From Metridium senile (Eukaryota; Cnidaria; Anthozoa; Actiniaria; Metridiidae): a stretch of 64,000 nucleotides of DNA. Position numbers and translations under genes: made by a program. Shown here in pieces: positions 23,346 to 35,300 of the stretch. Below the pieces are notes generated by a model that did no database searches, was not told the DNA's origin, and saw only the letters and a program-made list of their open reading frames with translations. The DNA lies in assembly GCA_949775045.1 (NCBI GenBank), contig OX459096.1, forward strand, positions 44,362,379 through 44,426,378, written 5' to 3'. Numbering within the stretch: position 1 is the first letter of the stretch; the number at the start of each line of letters is the position of its first letter.

Positions 23346-26300
23346 CTACCGTCTGTCCGTCTGTCTGTCTAAAGTCTTTTCAAACCTTCTCTCCACCAAA
23401 CATCTGTTTGGGGTTTTATTCAAATCTCGTTTAAAATGTCTGCAGGGGAAACTGATGGCAAATCAAAACCATAATCATATATAAAATCATAATCAAAATA
23501 ATATAATAAAATTACTACTTCTACTTTATACAATTTACAGTCCAACCTCCAATGGATGGAATATCTGCCACCATCAAACTGTTGATGCAACAAAACTCCA
23601 TATCTCCTTCAGGGATAGCTACAATGTTATATAACAAAAACGACTGGGAGTTTTTAAACAAGGTGAGTGTTTAGAAACGTACTGCTTCGATGTAACAACA
23701 AGAAACAACAACATCGTCCGCTAATTTTTAACTAATATTTTATTTCACTGTTGAAGTAAATGTAAAAAAATGCATCCTTTGCACACGTTACTGATGTTAT
23801 GAACGGATTTTGACCATTTACAATACGTATTCATATATTTAACCTTATACTTACAATGCCCACTGCAACACTTTTGTGTTGGAGTTAAATTACCAAAACA
23901 AACTTATACGTAAGTTTCCAGGGTTTTTTTAATTTGACCTTGTTTGCATTCAATGTTTCCTTACACAGTTTTGGAGTGAAGTGCTCATGATATTTCTTGG
24001 CTTTTTATGCCTTTCTGTTGCCAAAGGTCTATTAATCGCTTAGGAAAACAACATCTGAGCAGTCATCACTGACTGGTGTGGTTTGGTGTCTCCCCTCGTT
24101 TCCCAACATTGGAGAGACTCTGGAAGAGGTCCTTGCACGGATATTCCTTACTTTGCTCATGGCATTGACAATTGCAGAGTCCAGTCGACGGATAACACTA
24201 AATGCTCTCCCCATCTTACTGGCTCTGCCTGTTGCAGATGCACTGAGGTTTCTTAGTTGATCATTGACTTTCCTAGTGAAAGCTTCAATGTCAAGATATC
24301 CCGATTCACTAACACTGGGCAAAGACTGGTTTGGTTGATTATTTGATTGTCCACATTCACTGTTTTTGAAGCTACTAGTCGATGAACAGTTTCTTGATTC
24401 ATCAGGGTCGATGTGCACTGTGCATGCACTGGGAAGACTATGGATGCTTTCTCCTATGCTTCCTTGGTCACTAAATGATAAATCTAGTGTTGTACTGTTC
24501 AGATCGTCGGTCGATAAGCTTTGTAGAGTAAGACTACCCCGGAGCACTCTTTGTGACGCTACGCTTCGGTGAGAGAGCGCAGCTTGAGAATGTCTCTGCC
24601 GCAAACTATGCGATGATACACCTCGTAGAGAAAGCGCATTTTGAGAATTTCGCTGACGTAAACTGTGTGACGAAACGCTTCTTACAGAGAGCACATCATT
24701 TCTTTGATCCTTGACTGACGATACACTTCGTAAGGATAGTTCATCATCAAAACTACCTTGCCACACCTGCCTGGCGGCGTTGGTTTGTAATTCTACCACG
24801 GTGCTCGTCTTTAAAGTTTCATGTTTTGATTGTTGATCAGAAACACAGTTTCCCATTTTGTAATCCAATGTAATTGTAAGTTTTTTGCTGACTTTGACTC
24901 TAAACGTTCGCTCGTCGATAAAGACAAAACCTGTTATGAAAAGACTGGCAGCAATTGTTTTGTCACAGCGCGAAAAAGGTGTAAAGCGCGCGCGTTCTTC
25001 TTTGCGCGCGCGCAAAGCCACCATGTTGTTGTTCATTTACAATGTTGATATTTTATTTTACTTTAATATGTTTTATTTGTTTTTATTTGTTTTATATATT
25101 TGGTTTAATTTTACTGGTTTTAGATTCAGAAGTACGTCGAGGTCACCAAACTAAACCCACCGTCATTCTACAGTGCTAACCATGACATTGCAACAGCTAA
25201 CTCTTCACAGGTAGGTACTTACCATTTAGGGTATGTTTACGACCGCTCAAAAGATCGACAGAACCGGGCAATTGTAAGTTTTGTCAGTGGGTTTAACATC
25301 TGCCCATGCGCACTGGGCTGTTTATGGCTACGTTTATACACGGTACCGGACGAATTTTTGACCTGTCAAGCTGTTTACACCGTACTGATCAACTTTTTGA
25401 CCGGGCCAGCTAAAAAATCGTCCTCGATTTTTCAGGTTGAATATTTGACCCTGTTAGGCGTCCAAATTGTTGCACGTTTAGCGCGTGTGAACGGAACCCC
25501 TAAACGTACGATTTTTACCGTGTTAACGTAGCCTTATAGGAAGATATCCCTGCTTTTAAAGGGGTTGTCGATAATGGATATTTCCAAGACGCAAAGGAAC
25601 TGTGGCTATCCATCAAAATACAACTATTATATTTAACTATTATTATTCATAACCCGTTCAGTTCGGTTCGCCTAACGATTTTAATAAATCGCCAGAAATA
25701 AACACGTAGATGTTGTAGTGATAAAAGTGTTAGATATGATAGTATTTGAATAGTTATTCAAATTCGTAGGGTCTACCCAGCGTTAGCCGAGAAGAAATAG
25801 TTCCTGATCTAGAAAAACCATTACCAGCTAAGATACCACAGTACGCTGTTTATCGGCCAAAGATACCTGTGTCCAGAGCAGTAAGTAGTGAATCATTCTA
25901 ATATATTTAACATCCTGTGTCCAGAGCATTAATTAGAATGATTCACTACTTACTGCTCTGGACACAGGATGTTAAACATATTTAACATCCTGTGTCCAGA
26001 GCAGTAAGTAGTGAATCATTCTAATAGTCCCCTTCATAGTTACTTGCGCTATCTTGAAAGGTAGACTGGCCTAGCCTCAAAGCTAGACGAACGTTGAGCT
26101 TGCAATAATAGAGCGGGACAATTATTCACGTGTCTCTATCATTGCAAGCTCAACGTTCGTCTCGCCTCGTCGCAAAGGCTAGGCTACCTTTCAAGATGGC
26201 GCAGAGAACTGCGAAGGGGAATATTGAGAACACGAAAAAGAATTTAAAAAAGGTTCTTTATATCTCCCAACCAAGAGGGCACACACCAATAGCGTTTGTG

Positions 26301-29300
26301 TACTATCTGGTAAATTACAAAAATTGTTGCGTATTGAAAAGGATTTCGAAAAGGATTTTTTCTAGTACAATACGTGCACGCAATTTTTTATGTTTTTTAT
26401 TTGATTTTGTGATACTTTTTAAACTGATATTGTTACCGCATTCTCTTTGGAATTAAAATTGAAATTGTTACAAATCTGTGAAAAGAGTTTGATTTCAGTA
26501 TAAATCTTTGTATTTCAGGTTTCAGCTCGTACAAGGCTCAGTGACTATGTACGGCTATATGTTCGAGGTGGTAGTGGTGGTCAAGGTTCTCCTACATATG
26601 CTGGTCTTGGTGGTGATGGAGGGAATGTTGTGATTCTATGCCAGGAAGGAGCAAGTTTTGATCATTTCTCTTTGAAGCAAAATCGACGTGTTATTGCTAG
26701 TCATGGCGGTCACTTCACGTACGTGTCGTATTGATCAGTCAGTCAGTCAGTCAGTCAGTCGGTCAGTCAGTCGGTCGGTCAGTCGGTCAGTCGGCACGGG
26801 CGGATCCAGGGGGTGTCCCAATAGAGTGGTGAAGTGTGACGAAAAAATAAATTTTGGCTTTAACACTTTTTGGCTGCTAATTTCGATGGACAATCAAAAA
26901 AGACGTTCACTCCAAATGTGAAGAGAGTCTGTCAAATAGCAGCTGAGATATGGCCACTTGAATATATAATTTCCCCATACAAATCACTGTAATTTACGCT
27001 CTGTTCCAAAAGTTTGGAACAGACCCGAAAGTACAGTGTTTTGTATGGGGAAATTATATATTCAAGTGGCCATATCTCAGCTGCTATTGGACGAACATTG
27101 GTCAAATTTGCTATGTGAACATCTTTTGTGATTGCCTATCAAAATTGAGAGCCAAAAATATGAAATAGTGAAAATAAACCAACCAACCAACCGATCGCGA
27201 CCGACCAACCGAACGAGAAACCAACCGAGCAACCAACATACCAACCGAGCAACCAACAATCCAATGAAATAACTAACAAACGGACCGACCGATCAACCGA
27301 CCTACCAACCTTGCAACCAACAATCCAATCAACTAACTAACAAACGGACCGACCGATCAACCGACCTACCAACCTAGCAACCAACAATCCAATCAACTAA
27401 CTAACAAACGGACCGACCGATCAACCGACCTACCAACCTAGCAACCAACAATCCAATCAACTAACTAACAAACGGACCGACCGATCAACCGACCTACCAA
27501 CCTAGCAACCAACAATCCAATGAACTAACTAACAAACGGATCGACCGATCAACCGACCAACAACCTACTAACCAATTATAATCAACAATTAATCAATACT
27601 ATTAATGACTAGATGTAAACAAGAAATGGTATTTGATAATGTAATTCAATAGTTATTAAAAAATACGGAATATTATAATGTTAAACTTTGATCGACAGAC
27701 AAGAAAAACGAAAGAAGAAAGGAATGAGAGGCCTTGATACGATAATTCCTGTTCCTCCTGGAACAACTGTAACAACTGACGATGGACACGTACTTACCGA
27801 GATGAACACAGTGGGATGCAGGCTTCATGTAGCTCGTGGCGGTCACGGTGGTAGTCCTTCCATAGAGGGCTGGGGAGGAGGAAAAGGCGAATCTCAGATG
27901 ATCAGACTTGATCTTAAGTTGATGGCTGATGTTGGCCTTGTAGGGTATGTCTTTCGTTCATTACCATATCAGAAATACCGTATGCAATCTTGAAAACAAT
28001 GCCATTACCATATATGGTATTGTACTGAGGTGAGAAGTAACAAAAGACTTATCAGATTAGCGCGCGAGATGTTATTTTTTTAACAGGTTGAGATTGCAAC
28101 AGAACAATAGGCATATGTTTGATACGGTTTGTTAAAGAAAACTGCACATGTTTTCCGATTTCATATAGACACCATATTGTCATGCGTCAGCACTGTGTCA
28201 AAATGTGGTGAGCATAAAGGCGGCGAAATACGAGACACAAAAACCCTAAACTTGTCGCGCAACATTGTTGCGTTGCAAGTTTTTGGTCGATGTTGCGCGT
28301 TTTTCACCTCGCGATCTCAACTTGTCACGCAACAAATAATGTGTTGCGCGTTTAGCGAATTCTGCATCCTGATTGGCTAGTTGAGTTGTAATTCCAAGAT
28401 GGCGGCTGCAGCGCAAAAGCGTGCTGTTGCTGTTGTTTTGCTTATTTTGCAACTATAGAAGAGCCTAAAATTGCTAAAAAACGCAAGAAAAAGAAGTCTA
28501 CAAGAGAGTGAATCATCAGAACGGAGGAGAGAGCTCAGTTCCTCCATCGCTTTATCCTTCGTCTTCCTCTGTAGAAACTGAATAATTTCCACGCCCACTT
28601 GCTATAAAATAACATTTCCGTTTCCGGTAACCTTCGACCTCGTACAACTTGTGGGCTATCGGAATAGCGAACTGATAAATGAGCGATTTGCCGTGCCCGG
28701 TCGGTAAAGAAACAAAGGTATCTTGTCCCAAGATAAATTCTGTTATTCCTCTCTCTTGATAAGTCGATAATTGAAATTTCTTCAAGGAAAATAGACTTTC
28801 AAACACGTCAGTTATAGCCTTACGAACGGTCGCCGCCATATTATGCTTGTGGGCGCAGTTTTGGTCATCGGAATAAATCATTAATTCAACCGTGCGCACA
28901 AAAACAAGTTTGACCGGAAGCAAAACCAGTTTGACTAGCCCCGGGTCTTGGGCTAGCGGTACATGTAAGAAACGACAGGCTTTCGGCAGAGTCTCTCTTT
29001 CCTTTCTCTCTCACGGGGAAGGCAAAGGAGACTCTGCTCGCAGGGTACAACATCTTCTGCTGTCTTTCTGTTTTCGGCGAAACATCCGCCATTTTGTTTG
29101 TTTACTTTCAGGCGCACGCTAGATAAGTTGTACTTTGACCTCCATAAACATGTGACTCCTTTTGACCTATCAAATGAGAGCTTAGGCGAAAATGTTGCGT
29201 CACAAGTTGACTGTGTAATGAAAAACGCGCAACAAAAACAAAATTTGTTGCTGAAAGTAGACCGGGTGCCAACTTCACGCAACAATTTTTCTAAACGCGC

Positions 29301-32300
29301 AACACATTATTTGTTGCGTGACAAGTTGAGATTGTGAGGTGAAAAACGCGCAACATCGACCAAAAACTTGCAATGCAACAATGTTGCGCGATAAGTTTAG
29401 GGTTTTTGTGTCTCGTATTTCACCGCCTTATTGAGGCGCTCAGCTTCGTGTCGTCTACGTTTTTGTTCTCCCCACATTTTTGAGTACAAAAGCATTGACA
29501 AAATGCTGTGTATTTGTTCTATATAGGCTACCCAGAACATACAAAATCTGTTCATGCTATGGCGTATGTATAAAAATGAAAGTAGAATTTAGCGTCGGTA
29601 ATTCCTTCAGCTAGCAATAAGCTGTTCTCCCAGGAAGCCGACGGTGCGCTCTTTTCCCCCCTCTCTCCATCAATGCTCCGTTTTACGGGTATTTAAAGCT
29701 ACTCAAAGCTACACTGATTGGAAAGAAGTCGAAACAAATGTGAGGCCACTGGGGATCGGACTCGTGACCTCTCGCTCCTTTATATTATATAAATTGTTTG
29801 GAAATTATTTAAAGAATGTCGTGTGTATCACTTCCTTGATACTCGACAGTTCCAAATCAAGGCAGTGCTAGATTAAGTTGTTATTAATATTATAAAAATG
29901 ATATAAAGATTGTATAATTTGTTATTGTAGTCAAAAGGTTTCAACTATATCATCAAGTATGTTGATATTGTATTATATTTTCTAGGTTCCCCAATGCAGG
30001 GAAGTCTAGTTTGCTTGGCGAATTGAGCAGAGCATCAGTAAAAACTGGAGATTTCCCTTGTAAGTACCTCACATAGTCGTTGACTTACATTGCTGTAATT
30101 TGAAACTTTTATTGATGGGGTAATTGGTTACGTGGTGGTATAGTATGGGACGATTTGTCGAAGATTCTTCACCAATCTCCCGTTTCATGAAGTAAAATAC
30201 TTTGAAAAAAGGTGTTTTTTGATTTTTCCCATCGTAGACACGGGTGGAAAACGCACGGTGCATGCGTAAGCAAAACAAAAGACTAACTGAAGATTTTACA
30301 AAGGGTTTCGTGTTTTCGTGTGGTTATGTATTATGCGAATTTCTCTTGTATTATTTGACAAGGGAAAGAAAACAACTAATGTAATGTGTTAGGGAAATAT
30401 AAGCACTAACTTTCTTAACTTTTAAGATTTACCAAACGCCGGTAAATCTCCAATGGTTTTATTGTAAACACGACCGTCTTCCGAGCGTGCGCAGTGCGTT
30501 TTTCAAACATGTCCCCATCGTATATTCTTTCTGTCACAGTTACAACAATACGACCATCGATAGGAATGATGGAATTTTCGGACCTGTTCCAGGTAAGTCT
30601 TCATTCTTCATTGTGTCAATATTTGTACGTTTAACATACAATGTATCGATTGCTTGCCATGTTTCCACCCTGCAAAGTTTTTTACCGACAGCACTGTCAC
30701 CTACTTCATCTCAATCATTCTCAGATTGGAAGTGGAAAACTTCTTGCAAGTCATATCGGTTCGCACTTTTACATAAGCATAAAAAGTTTAATATTTTAGG
30801 AGGGCGAGGGACCTGGGATCTAGAATTTACTTTTCGCGTCTCTCGCCTCACTTCCCGCTCGTACATTGCTCCTCTCATTCTCTCTCTGCCAAAACTTCAC
30901 TTGATTGCAATTGAACTTCCACTCGTTTGCTCGGAGTAGTTTTCGCGTAAAAGTAGGGACTTTTTGCAGTCTAATAACCGCGGTAAAAAATGAATTTATG
31001 TTTTTGATTATGTTGCATCGTGTGAACCAGCCCAGTTTTTTTTATAATCATATTGGGATTCCTGTGTAGGTGAGCATAGCTGATCTGCCAGGCCTTGTCG
31101 AAGGAGCTCATCTCAACCGTGGAATGGGTCTTAAGTTCCTTAAACATATCGAAAGAACAAAGGTTTTGGTGCTTGCGGTGAGTCAAGATGTGAGATAGAA
31201 CAACCCTTCAATTAAGATAGAGAGTAGTAGTAGTAGTAGGTTTTTAGTTTGTACCAAAAAGCACATACAATCAAGCAAACAAATAGACATAAAGACAAAC
31301 AACAAACAAACAAACAAACAAACAACAAACAAACAAACAAACAAACAAACAACAAACAAACAACAAACAAACAAACAAACAAACAAACAAACAAACAAAA
31401 AAAAACAAAAAACATACAAACAAACAAACAAACAAATTTAGTGTTGACATAAAATTGGAAGAAGTATACTGGTACTAGTTTGACTCGAAGGAAACTCGAT
31501 AGGGTAGCGTAATGGTTAAGTAAATGGAAACTAGCAAGTAAACTAGTATAGGCTGCGTCGGTGTTTGACATAAACGATAGGTAATGTAATGAATTTTGTA
31601 ACACCGTAAAAATGTAGACTTAACTTTACTGAGGTTTCGAGATTTTGTCTTATGTCCGACGGAGGGCTAAAGCTCGAAACCTCAGTAAAGTTAAGGTGGC
31701 TCGATTCAGTATTTTTGCGACCTGACCACCAATTTTCAACCGAAAAAATATGTGCTTTGACGCAACTTTCTGTAGTATGCTATACCATGTTCTTACTAGA
31801 GATAGATTGAAGTCTACTATGCAATACGAGCATGTAGAGATTTTGTCTGCGCATGCGTTTGTTTTGATGCTAAAATTCCTTTTCACGTCGAATGAAAGAA
31901 TTTTATGCTGACATGGAACATTTAGTTTGCAATCTCATCTTGCACAACTATGTTCAAGAACCGAAGTACTGAAATATCAAATGTTGACCGTCTACTAGTG
32001 CGCTGTAGTTAATTATTTCAATCAAACAAACTCCGGATGGAAAAATATCACACGTCAAAGTCTGACAAAAGTGGATAAAAGGGCCAGAACTTCGAACTTT
32101 CGAATACAAGTTTGGGCGCTAATTTAATCTATTAGGTAAACATAACAGTATAAGTCATAACCAACACGATACTGTTTGTATTTAATCATATTGGGAGATA
32201 TTAGACGCCCTCGATCGTCAATAAAACTGCCTTGATTACCTCGAGTGCGTGCGAAATCCTTAGAATTCATCTTAGAATTTTTATATCTTAAACATCGTGC

Positions 32301-35300
32301 CCCAGCGAATTTACTTCAGAAATAGCTTTTTACATGTTTATATTTTGCAAAACTAAGCTTTTTAGGTAGTAACGTTTGGTCCCGCAATGTGATCCAAAGC
32401 GATTTTGTGTACGTGGTTTTATGCATATTTTCGCTCAAAACAACATGCAAATTTTAGCGAACTATTTTTTATTCTTGAATTAAGAATTAAAGTTGGCTTT
32501 ATAGGCAAAAACCTTAATGGCTCCCATAAAATCGAAATATATAATTTCATTCTAGATAAATCTTTTAGATTATAAAATACAGGTTGTTGAAGTTCGTCAA
32601 ATTTATCACAGTGAAACAGGGCCTAAACCATGTTGTAAACATTGCTTGAAATCATATCCAGGGACAACAAGTTTCTTCCAAAATAGCTCAGTTTTGCGAG
32701 AAGTAAACATGGAAATGTCAATTTCTTTAAACGTTTTTTTGGGGCACGATGTTTAAGATATAAAAATTCTATGATGAATTCTAAGGATTTCGCACTCAAT
32801 ATTGCTGATATTGACATCAACGCGGCGGTTTACTTGACGATCTAAGGCGTCTAATTTCTCCTAATATAATGCAATGCACAAAGTAGCGTATTGGTTATAA
32901 CTTCTACTAAAAGTTTTGACCTGCACATTGGTTTATCGTCCAACATGATACTTGCAAGTACGCAGTTCTGGTCTTTCTTTTCACTTTTGTCAGACTTTGA
33001 CGTGTGATATTTTTCCATCCGGAGTTTGTTCGATTGAAAAAATTAACTACAGCGCACTAGTAGACGGTCAACATTTGATATCTCAGTATTTCGGTTCTTG
33101 AACATAGTTGTGCAAGATGAGATTGCAAACTAAATGTTCCATGTCAGCATAAAATTCTTTCATTCGACGTGAAAAGGAATTTTATCATCAAAACAAACGC
33201 ATGCGCAGACAAAATTTCTACATGCTTGCAATGCGGTTTTTCGAGATCGGGGCGTCCATAGCAACGCTAGGTTGCTATGGGGGATTTTCCTTCTGGCATG
33301 TTTTCCGGGCGCGTTGAGATATTTATCGGACTTGGGTACTGCTAGGATCGATACATTGTGGGAACGACTTTGGCCGAATTTGGTCAATTTCTAAGAGAGC
33401 AATTTTAAATGATACGCGTTCTTATTTTTGAAGAGTTATTTTTGGGATTTTTCACATTATATAAATTATCTCTATTTGCTAGCACTCATTATTTTCATAT
33501 TATGTTTTTAAATATAACCTACATAGTCAACATGAAAAGTGGTACTAAACTCTAAGTGCTTTCAAAATGTTCTAACAATCCACGAGTTGGCCATTGGGGG
33601 CCTTTGATTTACGGTGTTACAAATTTCATTACAGAGTGCAAACAATATAACCGTGAAACATTAACAAAAACTAATTTTGCTAAATTAGTCTATTGTTAAT
33701 TTAGTGTGATCACTGAACCGCGAATGCGTATTGTGCGCTAGCTAGGACACTTGGCTGATTGCACGTGCACACTAAATTTAGTCTATTCACGCTTCGACTA
33801 TTTTTCACTAATTTTTACTAATTTTCGACTAATTAGTTTTTGTGTTTCACGGATATATTGTTTGCACTCTATTACCTAATGATTAAATATCCGTGCTTAT
33901 GTTAAAAAGGTGTCTTGTTCTTGCTTTTAGGTTGATATCAATGGCTTTCAGTTGTCAAACCAGCATCCTAAAAGGAACGCATTCCACTCTTTGTGCCTTT
34001 TAGCTAAGGTAAGATAATTAGGAGTTGAGTTACTTCTACTGAAGTATGTGTTGATAGGCTGTTAGTCGGGAGATCGGGAAAATCAGGAACACACGCTAAA
34101 TGAAAAAAAATAAATAGCTGTACGTGAGGGTAGATGTGGGGGGATGGGGTGCTTGATGAAAGATTGACGCTTACGTTTGCATTGTGTAAAAATAGTCATT
34201 TATGTAAAAGTAGTCAAGAATGTTACCGAGCTGTTGGATGCTAATTTTCTATGGGATTTGAATGAATAAAAATGCTACTTTATGATGGCGTTTCGGACAC
34301 TCACCCTTCGTATAGTTGAACTAATTGCCATGTTGCCGTATTGATATCAATGTGTGTATTTTTTTTTTGCATTAAATACAGATTATGCCTTGTGTTTCAG
34401 GAGTTGTATTCATATAACAGTCGACTTGCTTACAGACCTAAACTACTAGTTGTCACTAAGATGGATTCTGATGATGCTGATAGAAAATACACGGCTCTTA
34501 CAGAAGAACTAAACACTTTAAAACAAAGAGGTACTTGCTTTGAACACACGTGAATGTGACTTGCTGTTACAGAAACCTCATCTTGTCAATCAGTCTTGCC
34601 GTGTTCATAACCATTCCTTCGAAATTTAATTTAATTAACAGTTCTTGTGCATGATTTCGCAAGCCTCAATGCCTACAAAAACACCAACTAAACACCAACA
34701 TTGTCTACTCATCATGCATCTACTTGACATTGTTCTCCGCTCTTTTACAAAATAAAGCATCTAACCTTCTTACTTCCAGGCTTAACAAATATTTTACTAA
34801 CTCATCTACTTGACATTGTTCTCCGCTCTTTTACAACGTAGAAATAAAGCATCTAACCTTCTTACTTCCAGGCTTAACAAATGTTTTACTTACTCATCTA
34901 CTTGACATTGTTCTCCGCTCTTTTACAACGTAGAAATAAAACACCTAATCTTCTTACTTCCAGGCTTAACAAATGTTTTACTAACTCATCTACTTGACAT
35001 TGTTCTCCGCTCTTTTACAACGTAGAAATAAAACACCTAATCTTCTTACTTCCAGGCTTAACAAATGTTTTACTTACTCATCTACTTGACATTGTTCTCC
35101 GCTCTTTTACAACGTAGAAATAAAACACCTAATCTTCTTACTTCCAGGCTTAACAAATGTTTTACTAACTCATCTACTTGACATTGTTCTCCGCTCTTTT
35201 ACAACGTAGAAATAAAGCATCTAACCTTCTTACTTCCAGGCTTAACAAATGTTTTACTAACTCATCTACTTGACATTGTTCTCCGCTCTTTTACAACGTA

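Noticed and set aside
23131..23484. Ser/Val/Cys-rich open frames
   Set aside because: They are translations of the GTCC/GTCT microsatellite in two frames.
26206..26456. ATG at 26196 as an alternative first exon for GTPBP10
   Set aside because: The ATG lies at the edge of a foldback MITE and is shared with the copy near 20950, and its frame has no good donor leading in phase to exon 11.
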